Below are positions 25,688 to 35,600 of a stretch of DNA of 64,000 nucleotides, piece after piece. Source of the DNA: CAZLMW01 sp964560875 (GTDB lineage: Bacteria; Myxococcota_A; UBA9042). Made by a program: the position numbers and the translations under genes. Position 1 is the first letter of the stretch. The number at the start of each line of letters is the position of its first letter. Where the stretch lies: assembly GCA_964560875.1 (NCBI GenBank), contig CAZLMW010000014.1:1-64000 (forward strand). Direction: 5' to 3'. Below the pieces are notes generated by a model. It had not been told where the DNA came from, did not search any database, and saw only the letters and a list, made by a program, of their open reading frames with translations.

Positions 25688-25946
25688 CCCGAACCCGAAC
25701 CCGAACCCGAACTCACACCCTCACGGGGTGCCGCTGTGCTTGCGAATCAGGCCCGTGAGCATGGCCGCGACCTTGTCGGCCGCCGCCAGCAGCGCTTCGG
25801 CTTCGGCGGCCGGCACCAGACCAAGCGCCGCGGCCAACTCCACCGCCACCGCGCGGGATGCCCTCACCCCGAGAGGGGCGCCGATCAGCCGGCGTTGAGG
25901 AGGCTCGAGGAGCGAGTGGGTGTTCGCGTTCGGGTTCGCGTTCGGG
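25688..25946. repeat. Inverted GAACCC/GAACGC hexamer repeats
   Basis: The left arm at 25688-25711 is four hexamers of CCCGAA. The right arm at 25923-25946, read on the other strand, is CCCGAA alternating with CGCGAA. The two 24-nt arms match at 22 positions in opposite orientation and enclose the IVP-like remnant. Such arms could form a cruciform or mark a small mobile unit. Confidence 0.6.
25721..25870 (-). pseudogene. Remnant of a four-helix-bundle (23S rRNA intervening-sequence-type) protein
   Basis: The last 45 or so codons before a TGA at 25721-25723 read ASRAVAVELAAALGLVPAAE, then a helix and KVAAMLTGLIRKHSG. This is the typical C-terminal helix pair of IVP-type four-helix-bundle proteins, in which a serine-rich helix is followed by GLV and a final MLxxLIR helix. 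Upstream, no frame shows the conserved N-terminal half. The gene therefore appears truncated or decayed. The rest of 25574-26257 contains no other recognisable gene. Confidence 0.38.
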
Positions 25947-26257
25947 TGCTGATGCCCGCGCGACGGCCGCCACGATCGCCGGCCTGCGTCTGCCCATGCA
26001 GCCGCAGGCCATGAGCTGATCCGCCGGGGGCCGCTGTCCGCCGTCGCGGCGGTGGGCGATGACAGAACCGGGCCGCGTGCCCGTCGTCTCAACCGAGCGC
26101 CGGGTCGGGGAGGGCGACGTGCGCGCTCGGGCCGGCCGGGATAGCGAACGGCAGTGCGGCAGCACCCGCGGAGCCTCGCGCCCCGCGAACTCCAATCGAA
26201 CCTGGGGTCGCGACGGCAACGGTGGCGATCGAGCGCGATCTGGACTATGACGCGACC

Positions 26258-26707
26258 ATGAGGGCGGTTGTCCAGCGTGTGCAGCGAGCATCGGTATCGG
26301 TCGACGGCGCGATCGTCGGCGCGATCGAACAGGGGTTGTGCGTGCTCGTGTCGGCGGGCCACGACGATGACGCCAAAGATGCTGCGTGGATCGCCGCGAA
26401 GATCGGCGGACTGCGCATCTTCGAAGACGACGCCGGCAAGATGAACCTGGACGTCGCGACCATCGGCGGCGGCGTGCTTGTGATCAGCCAGTTCACCCTG
26501 CACGGCGACGTCCGCAAGGGTAAAAGGCCGAGCTTCATCGCATCGATGCGCCCCCAATACGCGCGCCCGTTGATCGATAAAGTGGCCGCGTTGTTGCGGG
26601 ATTCCGGCTTGCCTGTGGCCGAAGGCGTGTTCGCCGCTGATATGCTCGTTGAGATCGCCAACGATGGCCCGGTCACGATCCTGCTCGACAGCGAGAAGGT
26701 ATTTTAG
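26258..26707 (+). CDS. dtd: D-aminoacyl-tRNA deacylase
   Basis: A 149-residue protein, the normal length of the DTD family. The start MRAVVQRVQRASVSVDG is diagnostic. The catalytic motif SQFTLHGD lies at 77-84 and the Gly-cisPro motif NDGPVT at 135-140. The enzyme hydrolyses D-amino acids (and glycine wrongly attached to tRNA-Ala) from tRNA, protecting translation in the cytoplasm. The ATG at 26258 is preferred over an in-frame ATG-like start 36 nt upstream because it matches the family start exactly. A strong hairpin lies about 110 nt downstream. Confidence 0.96.
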   Translation: MRAVVQRVQRASVSVDGAIVGAIEQGLCVLVSAGHDDDAKDAAWIAAKIGGLRIFEDDAGKMNLDVATIGGGVLVISQFTLHGDVRKGKRPSFIASMRPQYARPLIDKVAALLRDSGLPVAEGVFAADMLVEIANDGPVTILLDSEKVF

Positions 26708-26816
26708 TGTCTGGTTGCAAAGGAAACGATCAGTGGACGGCGACGAGACACAGCCGCGAAGCGGAGGTTGGGGTGAGGCACGAAAACGACGCCCACTGCT
26801 GCCAAACAACGCGGGC

Positions 26817-26844
26817 CAAGGGGCCTCCCCCGCGAGGCCCCTTG
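26817..26844 (+). terminator. Probable terminator hairpin after dtd
   Basis: CAAGGGGCCT pairs perfectly with AGGCCCCTTG across an 8-nt loop. The stem is 10 bp and GC-rich. It is followed by an A-rich rather than T-rich tail on the plus strand, so it may work poorly as an intrinsic terminator or act as a processing barrier. Confidence 0.55.
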
Positions 26845-26910
26845 CAAATAAAAGCTGGTGGTCCGACTTTCGGCCGGCAGCTCAATCACACTTCTGAGAC
26901 GGACCACTAG

Positions 26911-27840
26911 ATGGCTAGCACGAACGTGGCCGATCTCGGCGTCGTGGCACGCGATGGGGTGCAGCTGCGCGGCTATACCTGCGGCAGCGGACCTGGACCG
27001 GCGATCTTGCTGTGCAACGGGCTGCTCGGCGGCATCGACGCGTGGCGTGAGCTGATCGAGGACTTCGCGCCGCTGCACAAGATCGTCAGCTGGGAGTACC
27101 GCGGCCTGCGCTGGGGCGAGTACGCATCCATCTCGGTGCAAAAACACGCCGAGGATATGATCGACGTGGCCAACGCGGCGGGGCTGGACCGATTCGTCGT
27201 GGTCGGGTGGTCGGTTGGCACGCGAGTCGCGCTCGCTGCGGCCCCCGAAGCTGGACAACGATTGGCCGCGCAGGTGCTCATCGCGGGTCTCTACGGGCGA
27301 CCGCTGCGCCGTGTTCTCGCCCCGTACATCGGGCCGCTTTCGGCGGTGGGCCCGCAGCTGACCGAGATCGCAGCCGCGCTCGCCCCCTATGCCCCCACAA
27401 TCTGGAAGGTCGCCGGCCTGGGTGCGCGTTCGGCGACCGTTCACGATGTGCTTCGGGTGGTTGGCGCGGTGTCCGAGATGCTCGATTCGGGCCGGCTTGG
27501 TGAGCTGCTCGCCGACGGAGCGACGATCGAATTGCCGCGCTTGCTCGCGTTCCTGCAGGCGGTCGACAGCCACACCCGCGACGCGCCCGAGATCGAACTG
27601 GACGTACCTGCCCTGTTGGTCAGCGGGTCGGCCGATCCGCTGTCGCCGCGAGCTGACGTCGAACAAGCAGCCGAGCAGATCGGCAACGCGGAGACCATGC
27701 GCGTGCCCAGCGCCGGGCAGCTGCTACCGGTCGAATTCTCGGAGCTCTTGCACTTGAGGATCGACCGCTTCTTCCGGGTTCAGCTCGGGTTTGACCGCCT
27801 CGTGCACGAAAGGGCCGTCAACCAGCCAGCAGCCCGCTGA
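26911..27840 (+). CDS. Alpha/beta hydrolase fold protein, catalytic His replaced by Gln
   Basis: A 309-residue protein of alpha/beta hydrolase type. The oxyanion region is LLCNGLLGGIDAW. The nucleophile elbow GWSVGT has Ser101, and the acid is Asp242 in SGSADPLSP. The place where the family has His, in AGHLLPxE, reads SAGQLLPVEF with Gln270 (CAG, 27718-27720). A complete triad is therefore absent unless another His substitutes; His281 is nearby. The protein may be a non-enzymatic binder, or the base may be an error. The ATG has a GGA about 7 nt upstream. Its end overlaps the convergent pseudouridine synthase gene by 23 nt. Confidence 0.85.
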   Translation: MASTNVADLGVVARDGVQLRGYTCGSGPGPAILLCNGLLGGIDAWRELIEDFAPLHKIVSWEYRGLRWGEYASISVQKHAEDMIDVANAAGLDRFVVVGWSVGTRVALAAAPEAGQRLAAQVLIAGLYGRPLRRVLAPYIGPLSAVGPQLTEIAAALAPYAPTIWKVAGLGARSATVHDVLRVVGAVSEMLDSGRLGELLADGATIELPRLLAFLQAVDSHTRDAPEIELDVPALLVSGSADPLSPRADVEQAAEQIGNAETMRVPSAGQLLPVEFSELLHLRIDRFFRVQLGFDRLVHERAVNQPAAR

Positions 27841-28573
27841 GCTGTTCGCGCCAGTCCGTGGCGGCCAGCTCGGTGCCCTCGGCCAGCTCCCAGAAGTCGG
27901 CGGGCGGATCCTGGGCCACCATCACCGATGGCTCTTTGCCCCGGGCCGGAACGATCAACATCGCCGCGTGCAAGCCGACGCGTGCCTGGCTGCCGATATC
28001 GCCGTAGCGCCGGTCCCCCACGATGGCGCCCACGCCCCACGCCAGGTGTGCGCGCGCCTGGTGGGTGCGACCGGTGTGAAGTCTGACGGCGACGAGGGCC
28101 ACACCCGCATCGCGATCTTCGGCGAGCCGGAGCACGGACGTCTTGGCGGACTTGCCGGTGGGATGCACGTACATGAGCCCGCCGCCGCGCACTTTGGCGT
28201 CCTTTTTCGTGGCCTTGAGCAGCGATTCATCGATCGTCGTTTCGGCCGGCGCGCAGTCGGTGCGGACCAGGGCGAGATAGCCGCGACGGATCGTGCGTTC
28301 CTGTAGGCAGTTGGACAGCCACGCGGTGGTTGAATCGTCGCGACCGAAGACCACCAGGCCTGAAACGGGCGCATCGAGTCGATGGACGACCTTCGCTTTG
28401 CGACCGAGCAGGTCTGACACGCGATCGCTGAGCGCGCCTCCGCTGCGACGTGCGGGCTGTGTGGGTTCGCCGGCCGGCTTGCTGACAACGACGAGCCGAT
28501 CGTTTTCGAAGACAACGTGGACTGGATCGGTCGGTTGTGCGGCGGGCGGATTGTCTGGTTGTGGAGCGTTCAC
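27818..28573 (-). CDS. RluA-family pseudouridine synthase
   Basis: A 251-residue protein when started at the GTG at 28573. The catalytic motif is HRLDAPVSGLVVFGR with Asp67 as the nucleophile; the usual HRLDxxTSG has Val in place of Thr here. The later VRLHTGRTHQARAHLA is the second signature of the RluA/RluC/RluD group. There is no S4 domain, so it is of the short RluA/TruC type. It isomerises uridine in rRNA or tRNA; the target base is not readable from sequence. An earlier TTG at 28642 is in frame, but translation from there would run through three direct repeats, which makes the inner start more likely. Confidence 0.88.
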   Translation of the reverse strand: MNAPQPDNPPAAQPTDPVHVVFENDRLVVVSKPAGEPTQPARRSGGALSDRVSDLLGRKAKVVHRLDAPVSGLVVFGRDDSTTAWLSNCLQERTIRRGYLALVRTDCAPAETTIDESLLKATKKDAKVRGGGLMYVHPTGKSAKTSVLRLAEDRDAGVALVAVRLHTGRTHQARAHLAWGVGAIVGDRRYGDIGSQARVGLHAAMLIVPARGKEPSVMVAQDPPADFWELAEGTELAATDWREQLSGLLAG

Positions 28574-28600
28574 GTCGGCAGAGTTGGCGACCGTTGCCGA

Positions 28601-28651
28601 ATGTGCAAGGGCCACAAATGTGCCAGGGCCGGGAATGTGCAAGGGCCTGCC
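28601..28651. repeat. Three 17-bp direct repeats in a divergent promoter region
   Basis: Units at 28601-28617, 28618-28634 and 28635-28651 share the consensus ATGTGCAAGGGCC followed by four variable bases. They lie head to tail with no spacer between two divergent genes. This arrangement is typical of multiple binding sites for one regulator. Confidence 0.7.
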
Positions 28652-28711
28652 AACTGGCGTAGACTCGCGACCGAACCCGCCAGAGGCCGCGGCGGCCCGG
28701 GACCCGAAGCC

Positions 28712-29476
28712 TTGACCACCATCGCAATCGAACCCGACGTTCCCACCGATCCACTCGCCCCTTCAGGCGGCGCGCAATGGGCCGTAGCGCGACACCAGGC
28801 TGTGTTGGCGCTCCCGACGGACCAGCGCGTCGCGAGCCTGCTCGATGCCCTCAATGAGCTCGACGGGATGCTCGACGCGGGCGGTTTGCTCGCGCTGACC
28901 GACGAGCTGATCGACGAATCCGAGATCGAGATCCTCGAGGACGACGCGGAGTCGGCAGCCGAACGTTTTGTCCGCGCCAAGACCAAGGCGCCCGAACAGC
29001 TTGCTTCCGCCGAGACCATCGTGCTCTCGGGCCCCGAGGTGAAGCGCAAGATCCGCTACAAGCAGTCGGTCATGCCGTCGGTGATCGCCGACAACCTCTT
29101 CTCGGATGTGAAGTCGCTCTTCGAGATCGGTGACCGGGAAGGCGCCCTTGTCTCGCTCGAGCGCATGGTCGTCGTCGCGCCGCTGACCCCTTCGATCGGC
29201 AACTTCCTGCGCCACAACGAGGGACGTTTGCTCGACTACTACCAGAATGTCTTCGGGCCGTTTTCGCGCGTTGTCAGCATGAAAGAGGAAGACCAGACCA
29301 TGCCGGGCGGCTACTTCGCGCTCGACAAGGTCAAGGCGATCACGTCGCTCATCGACGGACAGCGTTCGGTCCAGCAGGTCATCGACCACTCGGGTCTGTC
29401 CACGGTCGAAGCGTGCGCCGTCATCTCGCAGCTCTGTCGCAGCGCCTCGGTCAACGTCGCCGAAGTCGAAATCTAG
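28712..29476 (+). CDS. Hypothetical protein with C-terminal winged-helix-like segment
   Basis: A 254-residue protein when started at the TTG at 28712; no ATG is available near the likely start. It is acidic in the N-terminal half (ELIDESEIEILEDDAESAAE). The middle is helical (VIADNLFSDVKSLFEIGDRE) and the C-terminal 55 residues (DGQRSVQQVIDHSGLSTVEA onward) look like a small winged-helix module of the kind found in myxobacterial proteins of unknown function. No membrane segment is seen. It may be regulatory. The upstream region has three 17-bp repeats. It converges with the giant Cys-rich gene. Confidence 0.65.
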   Translation: MTTIAIEPDVPTDPLAPSGGAQWAVARHQAVLALPTDQRVASLLDALNELDGMLDAGGLLALTDELIDESEIEILEDDAESAAERFVRAKTKAPEQLASAETIVLSGPEVKRKIRYKQSVMPSVIADNLFSDVKSLFEIGDREGALVSLERMVVVAPLTPSIGNFLRHNEGRLLDYYQNVFGPFSRVVSMKEEDQTMPGGYFALDKVKAITSLIDGQRSVQQVIDHSGLSTVEACAVISQLCRSASVNVAEVEI

Positions 29477-29620
29477 CTCGCCTTTCTCCATCCAGCTCAA
29501 ACACGGCCGGCAGCCGTCGATCGATCGGCAGCGATCAGCCGGTGACATCGGCCAAAAACGCCACCGCGACGTCGCCCAGGGGACGCGTCGCGGGACGTAG
29601 CGTGTTGGCTGCTTTGAGCG

Positions 29621-32600
29621 TTACTTGCAGATGATCGTGATGTTGTCGATGTAACCCTTGAGGTCGGTCACGACCTTGGGCGAGGTGACCCAGATCTGCG
29701 GGATGAAGACGCGGCCGAGGCCTTCGTCGGGCACCTTGCCTTTGAAGCGCTTCCAGCCCGAGCTGCTCTCGCATTGACCGTGGATGCTGAACCAACGCGG
29801 GTCATTTGGACCGAGCTGAGCCGTCTCGAACGAGTCGATGTAGTCCTGGTATTGACCCTTGATGTTGACCGTGTCGATGTTGCCCGTAGCGGGGACACCC
29901 GGCGCCGGACACAGCTTCTTGTTCATGAAGATGTTGGCGTCGTACTCCCAACTCATGCCCGACACGGAGCCCTGGATCATCAGGTTGCTGCCCGGCTTGG
30001 AACCCACGATGAGCGGCACCTTGTCGTTGATCCCGCTGCCGTGTGTCACGTACAGCGAGTTGGGCTTGGTCTTGGCCTGGGTGGTCGACAGCTTGGCGCT
30101 CTTCTTCTTGTCCTTGGTCAACACCTGCCACTTCTTGATGCCGTACAGGTCCCAGCTCTCGCGGAAACATGCGTACTGGCACAAACCCTGGATGGCGATC
30201 GAGTCGAGCATGAACGTGCCCTTGGCGCCCTTGGCCGTCGCGGTCTTGGCCCGCCACTCGAGGTCGATGCTCTTGCCGGCGTAGGCGCTCAGGTCGATCT
30301 TCACCACGCTCCAGCCCGGCTTGGTCACCGTCCGCTTGAAGATCGAGGTGCTACCGACGATCGAGCTCTCGGTCTTGTCCCACTGGTGAGCGATAACCGA
30401 TAGCTCGTCGCCCGCGGCGCCCGTGTCTTCGAGCTTCATGGCGAAGTAGAGGGTGTCCTTGGCGACCGGTCGGATGATCGGCATGCGCAGCGACGCGGTC
30501 TGGGCCTTACCACCCGGAGGCGCCCCGCTGTACTTGGCCTGCACCGCACCACGGCCGGTGTGCGTTCCCTTGGTGACCAGCTTCCAGCTGAAGTAATTGG
30601 CGGCGCTGGCGGTCGGCTGCACGTTGGCCGGGATAAACGGCGGCAGCTCCGGCGGCTTGGCGTTGGGGAGCTTCGGATCGGGCTCGTACGGCGGGTTGAG
30701 ACCCACCGTTTCGAAGCCGGCCGCGAGGCAACCGGGTCCGCAGTTCCCCGCGAGCATGACGTCGTCGATCTTCACCCAACCACCGGACGTTGTGTCCTTG
30801 CCGTCGGCCCAGACGCGGAACTCGATGTCGACCGTGTCGCCGGCCCACTTCGCGAGCGGCAGCTGGATGAACTGCGAGGTGTCGGAGCCCTTGATCTCGG
30901 TCGACGGGGTCGTCTTGCACTGCTGCCATTGGACCTCGTTGTTGATGACGACCTGGACGACTTCGCGCGCGCAGCCCTGGTCGGTGAACTTGGTCAGCAG
31001 CTTGAACTGGAAGACCGGCGGGATCGTGCCCTTGCGCAGGTAGTAGCGGCGGTGCAGCAGGCGGACCGGGATCGGCTTCTCTTCGGTGACGAGCTTGCCG
31101 GTGTGGTCCTTGTACTTGAGCTGGCCCTTCCACTGCGCGATGACGCCGAGCTGGCTGTTGTCGATCGCGCCGGCTTTGTCGAGCTTGAACGAAACGTGCT
31201 TGGGATGCTTCGAAGACGGCGCCCAGTCCTTGAACGTGGGCAGGCCGGCCTTGTCGTCGGGCTCAAAGTCATCGTCGATGCACTTGACGCAACCGGCGAT
31301 CTTCTTGTGGCTACAGGTGCCGTCCTTGGCGACGCAAGCGTCCAACGTGCAGGGATCGCGATCGTCGCAGTCCTTGCTGCTCTGACCGGTGCAGCTGCCG
31401 CCGTGGCAAACGTCGGACTGCGTGCACTGGCTGCCGTCGTCGCAGGTGACCTGGACGCTCGGCTGGCACAGGCCCTTCTTGATCTTGATCTTCTTGGTCT
31501 TGTCCTTGGGATCGACGACCTCGACGGTGCCGGTCTGGCCACAGAGGTAACCCTTCAAGCACGTGTCCTGCGCTTTGCCCGTGGTCGGCGTGCAAGCCGT
31601 GGGCGGATCGAGCGTCTTGTACGATTCCTTCGCCGCCACGAGGCACTTGAAGTCGTTGCTGCCCTTGGACTGGCACTTTTCGTTGACGCACGGACCGGCC
31701 ACTGACTTGCAGGTCTCGATCGCGCCCTTGGTGCAGGTGCCGCCCTCGCAGGCGTCGTTCTTCGTGCAGCCGTCGTTGTCGGCGTTGCACGTTTGACCGT
31801 TCTTGCGCGGATACGGCTCGCAGAGGTACTTGTCGCTGCCCTTGTTGGTGCAGCCGCCGAGCACGCACGCGCCCTTGGTGTGGGCCGAGCAGTCCGGGGC
31901 TTTACCGGCCACGCACTTGCCGCCCTGGCACTTATCCTTCTCGGTGCAGCCGTTGCCGTCCGCATCGCACGGGGTGTTGTCCGGCTTGGCCGCGCCCTTG
32001 CACTCGAACTTGTCGGTGCCGACGCTGACGCAGGTGCCGATCGCGCAGGTTCCGCTGTCCTTGTTGCAGTTGACGGTCGGGCCAGGCTGGCAGGCGCCCT
32101 TGTCGTTGCAGGCGTCATTTCGGGTGCAGCCGTTGCCGTCCGAATCGCAAGGCGAACCCGTCTTGGCCGGCGACCCGATGCACGTGTATTGGGCGTTGCT
32201 GAGCGATTTGCAGGTACCGACGAGGCACTTGCCGTCGCCCTTGGCTTTGCAGTCGGCCGGCGTACCAGCGGTGCACTTGCCCTTCACGCAGCGGTCACCA
32301 ATGGTGCAGCCGTTCTTGTCGGCCTCGCAGGGTTTGGCTTCCCGAGTCGGCGCCGCGACGCATTCGAACTGCAGGGCACCCGTTGACTTGCACGCACCGA
32401 CGGTACACGCGCCGTTGAGCTTGGCGCAGTTGGGCGGCGCACCGGCGACACACACACCGTTGGCACAGATATCATTGACGGTGCAGCCGTTGCCGTCCGC
32501 GTCGCATGGTTTCTTGTCGCTGCCAGGCTTGATCTTCGGCTGGCAGGCGCCAAATCCGCCGTTCTCCTTCGGGTCGCAGATTCCGCTTGAGCACGCGCCA

Positions 32601-35600
32601 TCGAACTTGGAACAGTCGGGCGCTTTTACGCCCCCGGTGCACTTGCCGGACTTGCAGGTGTCGCCGGCGGTGCAGAACTGCTTGTCGTCGCAGCTGGCGC
32701 CGTCCTTGGCCGGCGTCTTGGCGCATTGGAACGTCTTTTCGCCGGTCGACTTGCACGCCGCGATCTCGCATTCGCCTGCCGTGCCGGAGCAGTCGACCTT
32801 CTTGCCGGCGATGCACTTGCCTTCTTTGCAGTAGTCATTGGCCGTGCAGCCGCTTCCGTCCGCGTCGCAGAGCGGGGTCGCCGGTCGTGGAATCGGCACG
32901 CATTCGTAGCCGGTCTTGGTGTCGACCGAGGCGCGGCAGACCGCCGTGTTGCAGGCGTTGGCGACGGTGCTGCAGTCCGCTGGGATGCCGGGGCTGCACT
33001 TACCGTTGCTGCACTTGTCGTTGACCGTACACGCGTCGCCGTCCTGGCAGATCGTGCCGTTGGTCAGCTGGGTCATCTTGCACTTGCCGGTCAGCGGCTG
33101 GCACAGGTTCTTTTCGCAGGCCGCGTCGCCGAGCGTGTCGCAGACAATCGGATCCTGCTTGAACTTCGGATCGTTGCGGGGCTGGCAGGTGCCGAACTTG
33201 GTTCCCTTGGGAACGACGCACTCGAGCCATCCGTCGCACTTGTTGTTGTTGTCGTACTGGTCGCAGTCCTTCTGGACCTGGCACTGGAAGCAGATCTTGT
33301 TGCCGCCGCTGCACAAGCCGCCGTGGCACTTGGTCTTCGCGGTGCAGATGTTGCCGTCGTCGCACTTGGTTCCGTTGGGCTCGTCGGTGGTGTGGTTGCA
33401 GCCCTTGTCCTTGGTGCACAGGTCCTTGGTGCAGTCGTTGCCGTCGGAGCAGTCGATCTTGGTGCCCACGCACTTACCGAGGCCGTCGCACCGGTCGGAG
33501 GTGCACTTATCGCCGTCATCGCAAACCGTCGTGGTGCTCTGGACGGGCAGGAAGACGCACGCGGACTTGGGCGCGTTGGAGTCTTTGGGATCGGCCTTCC
33601 ACTTGGCGTTGCAGCTGTCGAGCGTGCAGGTGTTCTTATCGTTGCAGATCACCGCTTTGACGCTGCACTTCTTGCCGGCGCACTTGCCCTTTTGGGTGCA
33701 TGGGTTGCCGTCGTCGCAGGGCTGGAAGCCGTCGAGCGCGTTGTTGACGCAGCCCTTGCCGGTGCCGTTGGGCGCCGCGGCGGACTTGGGCGGGTCGCAC
33801 TTATCGTGGGTGCAGTCGTTGCCGTCGTCGCAGGTGTTGAGCTTGTTGCGGCAGCCGGCCTTGGGATCGCAGCTGTCGACGGTGCACGGGTTGTTGTCGT
33901 CGCACTTGAGCGGCAAGCCCTGGCATGAACCGCCGCTGCACTTGTCGTTGAACGTGCAGAGGTTGCCGTCGCTGCAGGAGACGCCGTCGTTGTCCGCGAT
34001 CGTGCAGCCATTGGTCGGCGAGCACTGACCGACGACCTTGCGGCACTTCGTCTTGATCTTCGAGTTGCAGTCGACGATCTGGGACTTGCAGACGCCGTCC
34101 TTGTCGCACGTGTCTTTCTCGGTGCACTTGCTGCCGTCGTCGCACGGCAGACCGACCTTCGCCTTGGCGATGCAAGCGCCGTTGACACACGAGTCTTCGG
34201 TGCAAGACGCGCCGTCGTCGCAGTTCTTCTTCTTACCCGCGCACTTGCCGGCGAGGTCGCAGCGATCGGTGATCGTGCACGGCTGACCGTCGTCGCAGTC
34301 CTTGCCGCCCTGGACCACGTTCTTGCAGCCCGCCTTGCCCGCGCAGACGTCGATCGTGCAGGGGTTCTTGTCGTTGCACGTCACGTCGTCGGACTTGCAG
34401 ATGCCCTGGTCGCAGCGGTCCTTGACCGTGCAGGGGTTGCCGTCGTCGCACTTGAGCGTGTTGTCGACCTGGTTGAGACACCCCGAACCCGCCTTGCAGG
34501 TGTCGAGCGTGCAGCCGTTGCCGTCGTCGCAGTCGACCTTCTGACCGGAGCACTGGTCGTCCTTGTCGCACTTGGTCTTGGTCGTGCACGCGTTTCCGTC
34601 ATCGCACGCCGCGCCGATGCCCTTCTTGGCCTTGTTGCAGCCGAAGATCTTGTCGCAGATGTCGTCGGTGCAGACGTTGTTGTCGTCGCACAGGCCGGCC
34701 TTGAGCGCGTCTTCGCCGTCGCACTTGCCGTTGCTGCACTTGTCCTTGAGCGTGCACTTGTTGTTGTCGTCGCAAGCCTGGCCGGTGGGCAGCTTGATCG
34801 GCGCGCACTGGCCGTTGACCTTCTGGCAGATGTTCTCGATGCACGGCACGTCGGACTTCTTGCACTTCACCTCGCTGTTCTTCTTGGGCAGGCAGAGGTT
34901 ACCGGTGCAGGCGAAGACGCCGTTGCAGAGGTCGCCGTCGTCGTACTTCTTGCAGTCGTCGTCCTTGAGGCAGGTGCAGGTGTTCTTCGCGTAGATGCAC
35001 ACGCCCTTGTCGCAGGTGTCGCCGGTCGTGCACTTGTTGTTGTCGTCGCAGGTCTCTTTGTCCTTCTTCTTGGCGTGCAAGCAGCCCTGTTTCGGGTCGC
35101 AGCTGTCGACCGTGCATGACTCCTTGTCGTCGCAATTGATCTTCGGGCCGATGCAGGCGCCGACCTTGTCGCAGGTCGTCTTCTCGGTGCACTTGCTGCC
35201 GTCTTTGCAGGGCGCGCCGTCGGGCTTGAGTTTCTTGAGGCAGGCGCCGGTTTTCGGGTTGCAGGAGCCGATCGAGCAGATGCCGTCGCCGAGCTTGGCG
35301 CAGTCGGGGATGGTCTTCTTGTCGACGTCGCAGACCTTCTTGGTGCCCGCGGTAACGCACTTGATAACGCCGTTGCAGGGGTCACCGTCGTCGAGCTTGG
35401 TGCAGTCGGACTGCTGGGCGCACTTGGTGCAGTTGTCTTTCACGACGAGGCACTTGCCGGAGTCGCAGACCTCTTGGGTGGTGCAGGCGAGCCCGTCTTC
35501 GCACTTGGTGCCGCCCTTGACGTTGATGTAGGTGCAGCCCTTGTCGGACGCGCAGACGTCGATCGTGCACGTGTTGTTGTCGTTGCAGTCGATGTCCTTG

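Noticed and set aside
26059..26250. Arg/Gly-rich open frame before the dtd gene
   Set aside because: Its composition matches non-coding GC-rich DNA and it has no recognisable start or motif.
31800..32840. Plus-strand frames opposite the giant Cys-rich gene with Pro/Ser/His-rich translation
   Set aside because: They are the reverse-strand image of CDDGNPCT repeats and appear wherever that repeat occurs.
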